A stretch of DNA of 64,000 nt from Gaoshiqia hydrogeniformans (GTDB lineage Bacteria > Bacteroidota > Bacteroidia > Bacteroidales > Prolixibacteraceae), in contig NZ_CP186334.1 of NCBI RefSeq assembly GCF_049347105.1, positions 62,001 to 126,000 on the forward strand. The letters run 5' to 3'. Made by a program: the position numbers and the translations under genes. Within the stretch, counting starts at the first letter, position 1; every line of letters begins with the position of its first letter. The notes under the pieces are model-generated. The model saw only the letters and a program-made list of their open reading frames with translations, was not told where the DNA came from and ran no database searches. Shown here piece by piece: positions 50,040 through 59,950 of this stretch.

Positions 50040-50882
50040 TCACAAGGTATCGGCATTTAAAAGCTCACGGTATTTGATGTTCAGTTCGATGGTCCTGCCG
50101 GAAATCTGCTCCTCGGCCATCTGAATGCTCAGGACTTTATTTCCCGGGTAGGTAAATTTGCGGAACACAAAAACGTTGCGGTAACGCCTTTGAAAATACC
50201 GGTTATTGTAAAGAACGAATACCGGCTTTAGCTCCATCTCCTGAACGTTCGTGGCTTTTGTAATCCTTTTGTCCCGGATGCCGAAGCGCAATTGATCAAT
50301 ATCGTATTTGATCCGGGTGCTGTTTTTAAAGCTTACATCTATAAACACGTAGTCACCTGAGGAAAAGATATTATTCAACCTGGCAGTCATTCCCAAAGCT
50401 TTGGACGCCACGTTGCGGTTAGTCCGTTTTTCCCGGATCACCCTCATGGCATAAATTCTCATTTCCCGCTCGGTCATAGTGACCTCCGGAAATTCCAAAG
50501 GTTTCGTATGTTCGGGCAGTACCTCTATGCGTGTCGACAGCGGAAAACTTTGATCTGTTGTAGCATAGACTACATGATATTGCGCCATAAAACTTTGTCC
50601 GATAATGGTCACCACGGTTGACTGGTCGCGGACATCAACTGATTTATGATCCAGTGAATCGGGAAAATATTTAATGCGAAGCACATTGTCAACGGGCAGA
50701 TCGCCAACCAGATCACGAGTGGAGATATCGACAAATTGAATGGGTTCGGGTGAAACAAAGTGAACCGACAGGCCATCGTTGATATAAAAACGGGGCAACT
50801 CCTTTAAAGAGATTGCCCCGGGCTGTGCAGATGCCGGTGACACGGCGGAAATTAACAAAAGTATCTTAATCAGTGTCCTCAT
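50040..50882 (-). CDS. traN: Conjugative transposon protein TraN (VirB9-like)
   Basis: A 280-residue secreted protein: signal peptide (1-19, ASAQ), then a beta-rich N-domain and a C-terminal domain with SGDYVFIDVSFKNSTRIKYD and LSIQMAEEQISGRT, as in TraN (DUF4138), the VirB9-like outer-membrane-complex partner in Bacteroidota systems. Lies between TraM and the coupling protein, as expected for the order. Confidence 0.85.
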   Translation of the reverse strand: MRTLIKILLLISAVSPASAQPGAISLKELPRFYINDGLSVHFVSPEPIQFVDISTRDLVGDLPVDNVLRIKYFPDSLDHKSVDVRDQSTVVTIIGQSFMAQYHVVYATTDQSFPLSTRIEVLPEHTKPLEFPEVTMTEREMRIYAMRVIREKRTNRNVASKALGMTARLNNIFSSGDYVFIDVSFKNSTRIKYDIDQLRFGIRDKRITKATNVQEMELKPVFVLYNNRYFQRRYRNVFVFRKFTYPGNKVLSIQMAEEQISGRTIELNIKYRELLNADTL

Positions 50883-50888
50883 AATTCA

Positions 50889-52109
50889 TCAATTTTGATT
50901 GTTTTTCGAAAGTTTCTCACTGTCGATCAGGTAAACGCTGGTGGAGTATTTGATTTTCACCTTGTTTTTCCGGATACTCCGGGCAATTGCCTGTGACGTG
51001 GACTGAAAAGCTTTTTGAAGACCGGACATCAGAAAACGGCTTTGCGCGTCGGTGCCGGAGGCTGTCATATTCATTCCCTGGATCGAATTACTTCCCAATT
51101 CGCGTGTGAATTCCCGGAAAGCCGACCGAGGCACGTAAAGGCCTTTCATGCCATCCAGATCATAAACATCCAGCTTGACCGGTAAAACCCGGTCGTTGTA
51201 AAAAACAGACCGAATGGAAAGATTCACCCGTTGGGCGGAAAAACCATCGATATTAGCATACAGACAGGTCCCTTGTTCAATCAGCGTGCCGCCAACAAGG
51301 ATATCCTCCAGCAAACGGAGCCGGATCCGGTAGCCTGCATACCCGGTGAGTTCTTCGTCAATAATCGCTTTGATAAAAGTACGCCCGCTCTCCGGCTTCA
51401 GGGTGTTGAATACCTGGCTGGTACGGTCAGCCCGCTGAACGCTCATTTGGCTTTGCCGCAGCCGTTCCAGTTCTTCCTGCAAAGCCTTTTGAGCGGCTTC
51501 CTGCCGGGCCCTGGCTTGATGCTCAGGGTCATTAGCTTTTTGGAAACTGTCAATGAGGGCATACTGTGCCCGCATCATAGCCAGTGGGTCCTCCTGTTCC
51601 GATTGGCTAACTCCTTGATCATTTTCCTGCCGACCTTGCTTTTCCTGCATTTCGTTTTGATTGATCAGTTCCAGAAGTGCTTTATCTGTATCACTGAGAG
51701 GTTCTGAAGACAGTGAATAATCTTTCGGCGAAAATGGTCTTCCGGTCCCACTGCTTTCAACATTAACTTTCAAAGCGGCTTCCAGGCTGTCCAGCTGGTT
51801 CTTCTCCTGGCGGGAATATAAATCTGCAAAACTGGGAGCCTCGCTTTCTTCGGTTTCCAGTCCGGAAATAGCGGTGTATTTATCCGCTTCTTTATAGTGT
51901 TTCCGGTAGGTCGCCAATTTATCGGCCAGTTTTTGCTCCGTCACTTGTTCGGACGGTGCGGCAATATATTCCTGCAGGCCATCATTCCCGGTTAGAATAA
52001 CCTCTTCCCCTTTTTCAAACAAATCCTGATAGATATAAAATCCCAGGAAGGTGAACGGAAACAAAACCAAAGGAAGGATATACCTGGGTTGTCTAAAATT
52101 GATCTTCAT
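50889..52109 (-). CDS. traM: Conjugative transposon protein TraM (VirB10-like)
   Basis: A 406-residue protein with one N-terminal membrane helix (about 10-27), a long disordered, Gln/Glu-rich linker (90-220) and a C-terminal beta domain (TFIKAIIDEELTGYAGYRIRL, LVGGTLIEQGTCLYANIDGF), as in VirB10. Spans the periplasm between inner and outer complexes. The ATG overlaps the stop of the small protein upstream by 4 bp. Confidence 0.88.
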   Translation of the reverse strand: MKINFRQPRYILPLVLFPFTFLGFYIYQDLFEKGEEVILTGNDGLQEYIAAPSEQVTEQKLADKLATYRKHYKEADKYTAISGLETEESEAPSFADLYSRQEKNQLDSLEAALKVNVESSGTGRPFSPKDYSLSSEPLSDTDKALLELINQNEMQEKQGRQENDQGVSQSEQEDPLAMMRAQYALIDSFQKANDPEHQARARQEAAQKALQEELERLRQSQMSVQRADRTSQVFNTLKPESGRTFIKAIIDEELTGYAGYRIRLRLLEDILVGGTLIEQGTCLYANIDGFSAQRVNLSIRSVFYNDRVLPVKLDVYDLDGMKGLYVPRSAFREFTRELGSNSIQGMNMTASGTDAQSRFLMSGLQKAFQSTSQAIARSIRKNKVKIKYSTSVYLIDSEKLSKNNQN

Positions 52110-52474
52110 CTTTTTTGCGAATTTAGTTTCCTGTTTAATTTTTCCAGTTTCTGAAAAGCTTCCAGCATACGAAGGCTATCGGTATGGGAAAGGGAATCCT
52201 TTTCCAGAAGTTGGCTGATCTCTTTTTTCAAGCTGATCACCTCTGAAATAGTAAACACGCTTCCCGACATCTCGGAAAAATCACGGGTCAAGCCGGAAAC
52301 CGGGGAAAGCCGTTTCTTATCTGCCGGCTTTTCGGTCACCTCCAAAATCGCTGTCAGGATAATGGAGGCAATGATCGTTACCACCATGATCATGAAAAGC
52401 AGTTTCGGCTTTTCCCTGACGAAGCTGTTTATAGGGAAAAAGGATTTAGTATCAGAAGATTCGTTTCGCGACAT
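52106..52474 (-). CDS. Small inner-membrane protein of the tra operon (TraL position)
   Basis: A 122-residue protein with one membrane helix (about 27-48) and a periplasmic coiled coil with helical heptads (SLKKEISQLLEKDSLSH). It holds the place between TraK and TraM. Too divergent to name with certainty; role in the inner membrane complex is likely. Its start overlaps the TraK end by 23 bp. Confidence 0.65.
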   Translation of the reverse strand: MSRNESSDTKSFFPINSFVREKPKLLFMIMVVTIIASIILTAILEVTEKPADKKRLSPVSGLTRDFSEMSGSVFTISEVISLKKEISQLLEKDSLSHTDSLRMLEAFQKLEKLNRKLNSQKR

Positions 52475-53069
52475 TTTTCAGGTCTTTATTTTCCAGCGTT
52501 TTCCAACGTACAATAAGCACCCCGTGCGGATTATTGGCACTTCGGGGAACATCTTTCAGATAGCCTTCCGTGACAAGCGAACGGGTCAGGGTAGAGGATT
52601 TGCGGTCGATGCGTTGCCTTCCGTAATAACGAAAGTAACGGTTGGGATAATCAAGCAGGATGCTGTCCGTCTCAATGGTCAGAACAGCCGAAGACAGGAG
52701 TACCTGGTTGTAGTAGCCTTTCTCCTTCAGACTGTTATACTGCTGCATCCCGCTTTCATCGATCAGGTACATCGCCTTTTTCATTTGATATTCGATATAC
52801 TGGTTATCAGGAGTGATGGTAAAAAAAATGGAGTGGAACAAATCCACATGGGCTTTGTATTCCACCGGACGGTTGACTTCCTGATCCGTTTGTTTAGCCA
52901 GGATCGGGACATCTTTATCCAGGATATAGATCGTCTTGCGGGCTTCGGATAGTTGATTCGTAAAGAACATGGCCAAGATTACCGTAATGGACAAACAAAG
53001 GCAAACAGACAATATGGAAACTGTAGTGGCCAGTCTTATTTTACTTTCTATATTTTTGACAATGGGCAT
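52452..53069 (-). CDS. traK: Conjugative transposon protein TraK (VirB8-like)
   Basis: A 205-residue protein with an N-terminal membrane helix (about 15-35) and a periplasmic NTF2-like domain (DSILLDYPNRYFRYYGRQR, VLIVRWKTLENK), as in TraK/VirB8. Nucleates assembly of the transfer channel. Position between TraJ and TraM fits the family order. Confidence 0.85.
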   Translation of the reverse strand: MPIVKNIESKIRLATTVSILSVCLCLSITVILAMFFTNQLSEARKTIYILDKDVPILAKQTDQEVNRPVEYKAHVDLFHSIFFTITPDNQYIEYQMKKAMYLIDESGMQQYNSLKEKGYYNQVLLSSAVLTIETDSILLDYPNRYFRYYGRQRIDRKSSTLTRSLVTEGYLKDVPRSANNPHGVLIVRWKTLENKDLKNVAKRIF

Positions 53070-53087
53070 GAAGACATTTTTTAGAAG

Positions 53088-54299
53088 TTATAAGAATTTC
53101 CCGGAAGCCATTTTGATGACCTGGTTCACCGTTCTGCGGGAGCCGCCAATAAAGATGGGGGCAGAGCGTCCCATGGTCGATACCGCAGAACTGATCCCGC
53201 TGGTGGAAACGATCCAGGTCGAGATGGATGGAACGGTAAACATACAGATGGCTGTCATCAAGAAGGTGATAATGACCACCCCAAAGGATAACAAGCCGTT
53301 CATTTTGAGGAAAAGGAGCTTTTCAATCGATACCAGCGTTCCTTCTCTAGTCACTATTTCGGCATAGCGGTCAATTTCGGATTGCATGGCGAATTCTTGG
53401 AAAATCCCTCCTACAAACATGATGATCAAAGCAATGGTCGTGTAAAGGTTAACCGAGATAAAACGGGCGATCCAGGTCGAAAAGCTGTCGCGGAACATGG
53501 GCAGAATGCTCAGCGCCACGGAGAACGGTCCGAGCATGATCAGGATGCCCGAATAGATGATCTGAATTGCAAAAACAACATAGACAGCCGTCCGTAGGAT
53601 CATCAGCGAAACCGACTCCAGACCTTGTGACAGGATCAGTTGAATGCCGATCTGAAGTTTCTCTTTAAGTTCCAAAACAGGAGCCACGACGGTTTCAACG
53701 CCTTCCCGGAGGGTTCTTCCCATCGATCCCAACGGATCTTCCAGGAAGGATTTGGATTGCTGGGCAGCCGCTTCGGTTTGGGCAGCGTAACTGTAGAGTT
53801 GTTCGACCAGTTGATACTGGTAATCTTTCCGGATGTACCGGAGATTATTCACCGCCAACTGTTGCGTCTCCTGTTTGTTCCACATCGCTTTTCCCATAAT
53901 ATCGGTGGGAAAAGAAACCAACTGCACAAAGGGTCCCCAATAGAGGATGATCATCAGTAGGCCAAACGGACGCAATAAGGGGAGGATGTCCCATTTTTCT
54001 TCCCCTGCCATCATCCGGTAGGATTTTCCGGCAAATGCCAGCAAGGTCATAAAACCAGCCAAAACCCGCGCCAGATCAATAAAAGTATCAAACTCTCCCC
54101 AGATGACTTCTTTCCAGCCAGAGAGGAAGGCATCCATAAACCAGTCATCGAATAGCGGGCCACCTTCTGCCCAGTCAATGGCTTTCTGCATATTCTCCGA
54201 AACCGGTTTCTCTGTAGTCGTCTGGGCCGGCAAAAGCCCGGGCAGGGAAAGGGCCGCCATCAACAGCCCGATCCGCATAAAATATAAAAAACGCATCAT
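53088..54299 (-). CDS. traJ: Conjugative transposon protein TraJ (VirB6/TrbL-like)
   Basis: A 403-residue polytopic inner-membrane protein. Signal peptide (1-24), then a hydrophilic N-part and about six helices (DLARVLAGFMTLLAFAG, SLMILRTAVYVVFAIQIIY, LYTTIALIIMFVGGIF, VVIITFLMTAICMFTVPSI), the layout of VirB6/TrbL. Forms the inner-membrane part of the channel. Between TraK and the DUF protein at 54318. Confidence 0.85.
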   Translation of the reverse strand: MMRFLYFMRIGLLMAALSLPGLLPAQTTTEKPVSENMQKAIDWAEGGPLFDDWFMDAFLSGWKEVIWGEFDTFIDLARVLAGFMTLLAFAGKSYRMMAGEEKWDILPLLRPFGLLMIILYWGPFVQLVSFPTDIMGKAMWNKQETQQLAVNNLRYIRKDYQYQLVEQLYSYAAQTEAAAQQSKSFLEDPLGSMGRTLREGVETVVAPVLELKEKLQIGIQLILSQGLESVSLMILRTAVYVVFAIQIIYSGILIMLGPFSVALSILPMFRDSFSTWIARFISVNLYTTIALIIMFVGGIFQEFAMQSEIDRYAEIVTREGTLVSIEKLLFLKMNGLLSFGVVIITFLMTAICMFTVPSISTWIVSTSGISSAVSTMGRSAPIFIGGSRRTVNQVIKMASGKFL

Positions 54300-54317
54300 G
54301 TTGGATTTTAGAATTGC

Positions 54318-55145
54318 TTAATAAGAAGTTTTTGCTTTCCGTATGATTTTCCGCATCAGATCGGCATCACTGGAAACATCGCGTTGAAATTCCATATCCG
54401 GGGAAAGGACGGGGCTGCTGTCTGCTTTCTTTTTAAAGGCAAGCATCCGGTTTGCCCAGTTCAGGTGGTGGTCCCATTTTGAGCGGGCTTGGCGGTATTC
54501 CTGCAGGATGCGGTGATAGGCCAATATCCGGGACCCCCTGTCCATATCGGTTTTAAATGCAACCATCAGCCGCTCCCGGAACATTGTCATTTGCTCCTCG
54601 AACCAGTCAAGCATCCGGGTTTGTTCCAAGTATTGGATTTCTTCCCTGTTCAGAGCATTTTTTACCCTTTGGATGTCGAAGTTCCGGACTTCTTTCAGTT
54701 CAGCTTTGTAATACAAACGCCAGAGCGGATCAACTTCCGATAATAAACCGGTGTAGTAGGTCATCTCATTGATTGCTGTTCGCCGGATGGAATCCGTGTA
54801 TTGGCGACAGGCATTGCTGGTTTCCACCAGGGCGGCATTTAACAGCATCCGTTGAGTTTGCTCCCCGGTTGGCCCTAACGGGCGGAGGTCTTTCCCCCTC
54901 CGGTAGCTTCGATTCTGCGAAGGGGCAAGCCAGCCCCAGGTTCGCATAAAATGGATGTTGGTTTGAACACCCAGAAAATATCTGGGTTTGGGAAGAAAGT
55001 CACCCCAACTGGTAATGACCATCCGGTCTTGTTGGGCTTTAATGTGAGGGTCATCAATAACGATAAACCCCTGGGCAAAAACGCCGGGACACAGCACAAT
55101 CAGAAAAAGCAGCGCCGGCAGCCCTTTCAAAATGAAAAGTTTCAT
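54318..55145 (-). CDS. Exported conjugation protein, unknown, shares C-tail with upstream paralogues
   Basis: From ATG 55145 the protein has 275 residues, signal peptide ending VFAQ. A large helical part follows (RRTAINEMTYYTGLLSEVDPLW, VKNALNREEIQYLEQ). The last residues DLMRKIIRKAKTSY echo the II-x-x-AK-S/T-L tail of the three paralogues at 55224-57228. DUF5045-type membership is possible. Likely periplasmic subunit, VirB5-like by position. Confidence 0.6.
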   Translation of the reverse strand: MKLFILKGLPALLFLIVLCPGVFAQGFIVIDDPHIKAQQDRMVITSWGDFLPKPRYFLGVQTNIHFMRTWGWLAPSQNRSYRRGKDLRPLGPTGEQTQRMLLNAALVETSNACRQYTDSIRRTAINEMTYYTGLLSEVDPLWRLYYKAELKEVRNFDIQRVKNALNREEIQYLEQTRMLDWFEEQMTMFRERLMVAFKTDMDRGSRILAYHRILQEYRQARSKWDHHLNWANRMLAFKKKADSSPVLSPDMEFQRDVSSDADLMRKIIRKAKTSY

Positions 55146-55223
55146 TTTTTTGAATTGAAAGTTTATAAGAAAATGAAGGAAGATTGCATGGAACAATACC
55201 ATCGCAATGATTTGCAGGGGACT

Positions 55224-55892
55224 TTACAAAGACAAGGACTTTGCTTCGCGGATGATTTGGTCAATGATCCTTTTGTCCTGATTGACCCAGGAAGAAAACG
55301 GGTTCAGCGAATTCCAAAACCCATACAAACGTTTCCAATGCAAGCTGTTATGGAGTGCAAAAAGAGAACCCCGCAGGAGTTGTAACCGCTGGGTTATTTT
55401 CCGAAGAAGTTCGTCTCTTGTTCCGTTGTTCATCATGGCGCGGGTACCGCCTTTGTTGATAAAGGTGGCTATTTCATCATACAGTTCAAGCGCTTGGACT
55501 TTGATGCTGTTAACTGATTCGGAAGCAAAAACGGCAACTTCCGGGTCCTCCGCCGTCATCCGGATGATTTGCGATGTTTCCGAAAGAATATCGGAGACAA
55601 GCCTGGTCTGGTATTTCATAAGCCTTCCATCTTTAAGCAGTTCATTGACATCGGTGAAGGAATTGAGAATGATAGTCCGGACGGCTGTCATTTGTAAAAG
55701 GTTGCTATTGATTTGATCGATATTACCTTTTATGGAGTCGGTCTGCCTGGTCAGGATTCGTTCGGCCTCCATCCTGGCATTCTGGTTGATCAAAAAAGAT
55801 TTAAAATGGTTATAATCAACATAAGCAGTCACCTGGGCGTTTGCAACACCGAAGAACAAGAAAAAAAAGGACAGCAGAAAATTGGATTTCAT
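55224..55892 (-). CDS. Exported conjugation protein, paralogue 3 of 3
   Basis: A 222-residue protein: signal peptide (1-20, GVANAQ), long helices with coiled-coil potential (MEAERILTRQTDSIKGNIDQ) and C-terminal FSSWVNQDKRIIDQII then AKSLSL. The NQD-R-I-II-AK-L tail is shared with 55892 and 56563. Start is ATG 55892 in TGATG overlap with the upstream stop; a GTG at 55895 is possible. By order between TraG and TraJ, this fits a VirB5-like minor pilus or channel subunit. Confidence 0.65.
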   Translation of the reverse strand: MKSNFLLSFFFLFFGVANAQVTAYVDYNHFKSFLINQNARMEAERILTRQTDSIKGNIDQINSNLLQMTAVRTIILNSFTDVNELLKDGRLMKYQTRLVSDILSETSQIIRMTAEDPEVAVFASESVNSIKVQALELYDEIATFINKGGTRAMMNNGTRDELLRKITQRLQLLRGSLFALHNSLHWKRLYGFWNSLNPFSSWVNQDKRIIDQIIREAKSLSL

Positions 55893-56566
55893 CACGATAA
55901 CGTTTTTGCTCTATTTACAATATCCTGTATAATCTTCCGGTCCTGGTTGATCCAGGAAGAGAATTGCGCATTTTCGCGATTGTGCCGGTGTTTTGCCCGC
56001 CGCAGGGTAAGCAGTAAAAGATAGGAATTGCGGCTTATCGTTCGCAGTTCATTCATACCATGGTCCAGAAGCATTCTCCGGTCAGCCGGTTTCATCTGGT
56101 TGATGTCGCTGTATGAAAGCACAATTCCCGTAATGAACCTGACAACCGACCAGGCCTTACCGGTTATTTCGGCTTCGCTTTCATAAGCAACGGGCGCCAG
56201 TGCGGGAGAACCGGAGACCACATCCAATATATCCTGCTGGGTTTTCAGAATGTCCTGCAATACCGGGTAAGCGTCCAGGGAAACAAAGCCCGCCTCAATC
56301 AACAATCCCAGGCTGTTCAGGCGGGACCTTGTTTTTTCGTACTGTTCCTGGAAGAAGCCGGTTTTTTCTTTGTTGATCTCCTCCTGGATTCCCACCAGCC
56401 CCTGCTTTGCCCTGATCTTTTTTTGCCGTTGGTGTTCTTTCAGGGTGTTGTCCACCTCTGTATGGATCAGTTGGTAACATATCCAGCTTTTCGCGTGGCA
56501 GTCTTTCCAAAACGGGATAAGCATCAAGCCTACGATCAGAAGGACTTTTAGAATAAATTTTGTCAT
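55892..56566 (-). CDS. Exported conjugation protein, paralogue 2 of 3
   Basis: A 224-residue protein: signal/hydrophobic start (1-25, FWKDCHA), helical central part with QDILKTQQDILDVVSG and C-terminal FSSWINQDRKIIQDIVNRAKTLS. The shared tail with its neighbours shows common ancestry, but the central part is strongly divergent. Overlaps both neighbours by 1-4 bp, so tightly coupled. Confidence 0.65.
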   Translation of the reverse strand: MTKFILKVLLIVGLMLIPFWKDCHAKSWICYQLIHTEVDNTLKEHQRQKKIRAKQGLVGIQEEINKEKTGFFQEQYEKTRSRLNSLGLLIEAGFVSLDAYPVLQDILKTQQDILDVVSGSPALAPVAYESEAEITGKAWSVVRFITGIVLSYSDINQMKPADRRMLLDHGMNELRTISRNSYLLLLTLRRAKHRHNRENAQFSSWINQDRKIIQDIVNRAKTLS

Positions 56567-57228
56567 AGTGTTTTGGCGTTGGCGATGATTTCATTCATGA
56601 TCCGGATATCCTGGTTCACCCATCCTGAAAACGGGAAAAGGCTTTTCCAGAGGCCCCGGCGCATGGCCCATTTGATGGAATGTTTCACACCAAAGGCAGC
56701 GCCGTAGATCAGCCGTATTTCATCATAGATGTGGTTGAGCAATTTCTGCCGTTCCCCGGCATCCATCATGTTGGTTTCCCCGCCTTCCAGAATGTTGGTG
56801 ATTTCGGCGGCGAGACCAAGGGCTCTTGTTTTGAAAACAGAAGCGCTTTCCTGTGCGAAGATGATGTATTGTGGATTTTCGGCAGCCAGCCGCGTCGCCT
56901 CGGTAACCTCCAGGATAATGTCCTGTGAAGTCTCATAAATCCTTTTGATCGTGATTGCATTTTTTACCGTCTTTGACACTTCAGTCAGACCTTTTACAAC
57001 TTTTTGCTGGAGATTATTTGCCACTTCCAGTTGGGAATTAATTAAAATTTGTCCCTTGTGGATCGCGCTCAGATTGTCATTTGTTTTTTCCTGTTGCTTT
57101 TTGATGGTGTTGGCGTATGTCCGCATGGCCGGGGCAGTCAGGAGATCGACATAAATGATCTGGGCCTGCAGGTCAGCCATGATACAAACAACCAAGCCTG
57201 CAACGAGTAGTAATATTTTGGCTTTCAT
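56563..57228 (-). CDS. Exported conjugation protein, paralogue 1 of 3
   Basis: A 221-residue protein: signal peptide (1-22, ADLQA-Q), helices rich in Gln/Thr/Lys and a C-terminal FSGWVNQDIRIMNEIIANAKTL. It is closest to the 55224 gene in its middle (AAENPQYIIFAQESASVFK against AEDPEVAVFASESVNSIK). Start 57228, stop TGA overlapping the next ATG by 4 bp. Copies one and three look like a duplication; copy two diverged more. Confidence 0.65.
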   Translation of the reverse strand: MKAKILLLVAGLVVCIMADLQAQIIYVDLLTAPAMRTYANTIKKQQEKTNDNLSAIHKGQILINSQLEVANNLQQKVVKGLTEVSKTVKNAITIKRIYETSQDIILEVTEATRLAAENPQYIIFAQESASVFKTRALGLAAEITNILEGGETNMMDAGERQKLLNHIYDEIRLIYGAAFGVKHSIKWAMRRGLWKSLFPFSGWVNQDIRIMNEIIANAKTL

Positions 57229-57286
57229 TCGTTTTCATGTTTATTGGTTAAGGCTTAAGACTTCGTATTCCGGACATTTTAGATCT

Positions 57287-59950
57287 TTAACCGGAAATAG
57301 CTTTGTTTTGGCGTCCGATCCATTGCGAAAATTCCAGGCCGCTGGCCTGAAAATCCTTTTGCAGCCGGATGACTACGTTAGTTCCATGCTGTTCCTGGTA
57401 AAAGGAGAGTACTTCGAACATCTGGTCAGTCAGAACCTGGCCGGCAATATTGACCAGCAGGACAAATTTTGAGACAGGTAGCCCGCATTTTTTCATGTGC
57501 CCTACAAATTTCTCCAGCCCGTCAGGATAATTGCCGAAAGAGCTGATGTAAGTTTGAACGGCCAGTTTTTCCGGTTTTTCGGTGGTATAGGTCAGGTACT
57601 GGCAAAGGGAAACTTCCACTCCGTAAACTTCGCCGGTTGATCCCCTGCGGATATAAACTTCCTTAAAAGGGCCCCTGTTTGTTTTATTGTCCAGGTTGTT
57701 GACGGTGAAAATCTTTCTCTTTTCAACTTCATTGATCGAAAGCAACCTCTCAACAGATTGATAATTATCCCTGAATTTGCTTTGATCCAGCAGGCACACC
57801 GTGTCGGAATTATTGATGATGCTGTCCTTCACCACGGCATTCCCGATAATGTCGTCCAATTCCTGGGTGACCACAATCGCCTCCCCGTTAAACTTGCGGA
57901 CGGTTTTGTACAGGTAAAGAATGTACCCGGCCATCATGGGGGACGCAATGGCTTTCCATGCCTCCTCTATGATAAGGGCTTTTCGCTGGCCTTGCCGGAA
58001 GCGCATTTTCTGAAGGAAAATATCCATAACAATCAGGGTCACAATCGGAAAAAGCGTCTTATTCTCTTTGATGTTATCAATTTCAAAAACAATTAGCCGT
58101 TCGCCAAATAAGCTGCTGTCGGCTTCTTCGTTCAGGATGCTTTCAAACTCTCCTCCTTTGTAAAATTTCTTTAGCACATACCGAAAGGACGGAAAGTCAA
58201 ATTCGATTTCATCCTTTTTACAGATCAAGGGTATCAGATGGATCGCAAACTCATAAAACATATTAAAATTCAGCGAGTCCACTTTGAAATAGTATGTGCC
58301 GGAACTTTCCGGGCGGTCTTTTGGTTCGTGGACGGACGCTTTTTCGATCCGCCGGTTTTCTTTAGCATGAAAGTGATTCCTGTAAAAAGCAATGACCACA
58401 TCGCTTATCACATCCGCCTCCAGCTGGGAAAGTTTTCCGTCAGCGCCTTTCCAGAGCAGCCCGATCAGGGTGGTCAGAAAGTCTTTTTTCTCCAGGTTAT
58501 ATTCATCGCGGGTGATCACAAAAGGGTTCATGGTAATCGGCTTTTCCGGTTTGTAGGTAATGTATCTGCCGTTCAGGTAAGCTGAAGTTCCGGCATAGCT
58601 GTCGCCGGTATCGACAATCACCACGTCCATATTATAAAGCAGATATTGTTCGATCAGGGCGTTCATGAAAAAACTTTTGCCTGATCCGGACGGTCCCAGG
58701 ACAAATTTGTTGCGGTTATTGATCCGGCCGGTGTCCCAGGAATAATCTGCCGGGTCAATTTTAATAGGAATGCCCTGTCTGTCTGTAAAACAGACCGAAA
58801 AACCTTTGGGCGCCGGTTCAGAGACAGGCAGGGCTTCCTTAAAAAGGAAGCTAAGCGCGGCATCGGAGGTGGTTAAGTACAGGTCGTAGTTTTTGAGTTC
58901 CACCCCATTGCCGGGCAAAGCCGACCGGAAAAGTTCCAACTGATTATAGCTGTTCCGTGACGGAATGATCCCCTGAAGGAAAAGCGCATTTTCAATGTAA
59001 TTGATGGTTTTGGGCAGCTCTTTTTCACCAGCGCAGACCAGCAACGAAAAGTGGGCATTGACCAGCAGTTGGTTCTCGCGGGCCACATCCTCCAGCAGTT
59101 TTTCAATATCAGCTACGCAAATATCATTTTCAGGATCAGGGATACCCGAATGCCGTTTTTGTTTCACCTGAAGTTTTTGAATGGTGCTGGTCTGTTTCGG
59201 AATCTCAATGACCTGGTTGTAAATGATCGTGTCGTAATCGGGAACGTGGTGCAAAAAAGCCATGACATCCACCGGAAAGTCTTTCATGGCTTCGTTGTTG
59301 CTTCGTCGGATATACGGGGAGATTTTCTCCGGTAAGTCAATCCTGTCGATGTCAATCAAAGAGAGGCACCGGACCTGCCTTTCCCCGATCCGGATATCGG
59401 TATCGGAAGGGACCATGTTGTCCAAGACAATATTCTTTGACATGAAATCCATCGTCAGGATCCGTAGTACCAGCAGGTCGATTTCCCGTTGGCCCAATAA
59501 CTGGGGCTTGAACCCGTTCGTATCCAGTGCCTGTTTTAGCTTGAAGATCACTTCCTTAAAATCATCTGATCCTTTTTTTGGGAAAGCCGTTTTTTTGCCG
59601 CCCGGTTTCGTGATGACCAAGTAGGTGGAAATTACCGTGTAAACCCGCCCTTTAAAGTGTTCTGCAAACTTTTGCTGAAGATATTCTTCCGAGGTTTGTC
59701 CCTGGTAGCTTCCTTTGGAAAACACATCCAGCTTTTGAACAAGGTAACCCTCCCCGAGGATTTTAATCACATTCAGCAGGTTTTGATGAAATTTGATGTA
59801 TTCTTCCGGATCAGCGCAATATTGTAAAACCGGGTTGACGATCTTCAGCACGGCGCTGGGTTCGCCCCTGGTTCCCAGGAGTACATGCAACTCGTCATCA
59901 TCCGTTTCAATGCCGATGTAGGGCAGTTTAAAAACTTTCTTTTTTGACAT
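57287..59950 (-). CDS. traG: TraG-type conjugation ATPase (VirB4-like)
   Basis: An 887-residue cytosolic or membrane-associated ATPase. Domains: N-terminal helical/beta region (1-400), Walker A GPSGSGKS (419-426), an IVDTGDSYAG loop, and Walker B ALIIEEAWKA near residue 658, followed by VVTQELDDIIG. Powers pilus or DNA transfer in CTnDOT nomenclature TraG. Overlaps TraF by 23 bp. Length and motif order are standard. Confidence 0.9.
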   Translation of the reverse strand: MSKKKVFKLPYIGIETDDDELHVLLGTRGEPSAVLKIVNPVLQYCADPEEYIKFHQNLLNVIKILGEGYLVQKLDVFSKGSYQGQTSEEYLQQKFAEHFKGRVYTVISTYLVITKPGGKKTAFPKKGSDDFKEVIFKLKQALDTNGFKPQLLGQREIDLLVLRILTMDFMSKNIVLDNMVPSDTDIRIGERQVRCLSLIDIDRIDLPEKISPYIRRSNNEAMKDFPVDVMAFLHHVPDYDTIIYNQVIEIPKQTSTIQKLQVKQKRHSGIPDPENDICVADIEKLLEDVARENQLLVNAHFSLLVCAGEKELPKTINYIENALFLQGIIPSRNSYNQLELFRSALPGNGVELKNYDLYLTTSDAALSFLFKEALPVSEPAPKGFSVCFTDRQGIPIKIDPADYSWDTGRINNRNKFVLGPSGSGKSFFMNALIEQYLLYNMDVVIVDTGDSYAGTSAYLNGRYITYKPEKPITMNPFVITRDEYNLEKKDFLTTLIGLLWKGADGKLSQLEADVISDVVIAFYRNHFHAKENRRIEKASVHEPKDRPESSGTYYFKVDSLNFNMFYEFAIHLIPLICKKDEIEFDFPSFRYVLKKFYKGGEFESILNEEADSSLFGERLIVFEIDNIKENKTLFPIVTLIVMDIFLQKMRFRQGQRKALIIEEAWKAIASPMMAGYILYLYKTVRKFNGEAIVVTQELDDIIGNAVVKDSIINNSDTVCLLDQSKFRDNYQSVERLLSINEVEKRKIFTVNNLDNKTNRGPFKEVYIRRGSTGEVYGVEVSLCQYLTYTTEKPEKLAVQTYISSFGNYPDGLEKFVGHMKKCGLPVSKFVLLVNIAGQVLTDQMFEVLSFYQEQHGTNVVIRLQKDFQASGLEFSQWIGRQNKAISG

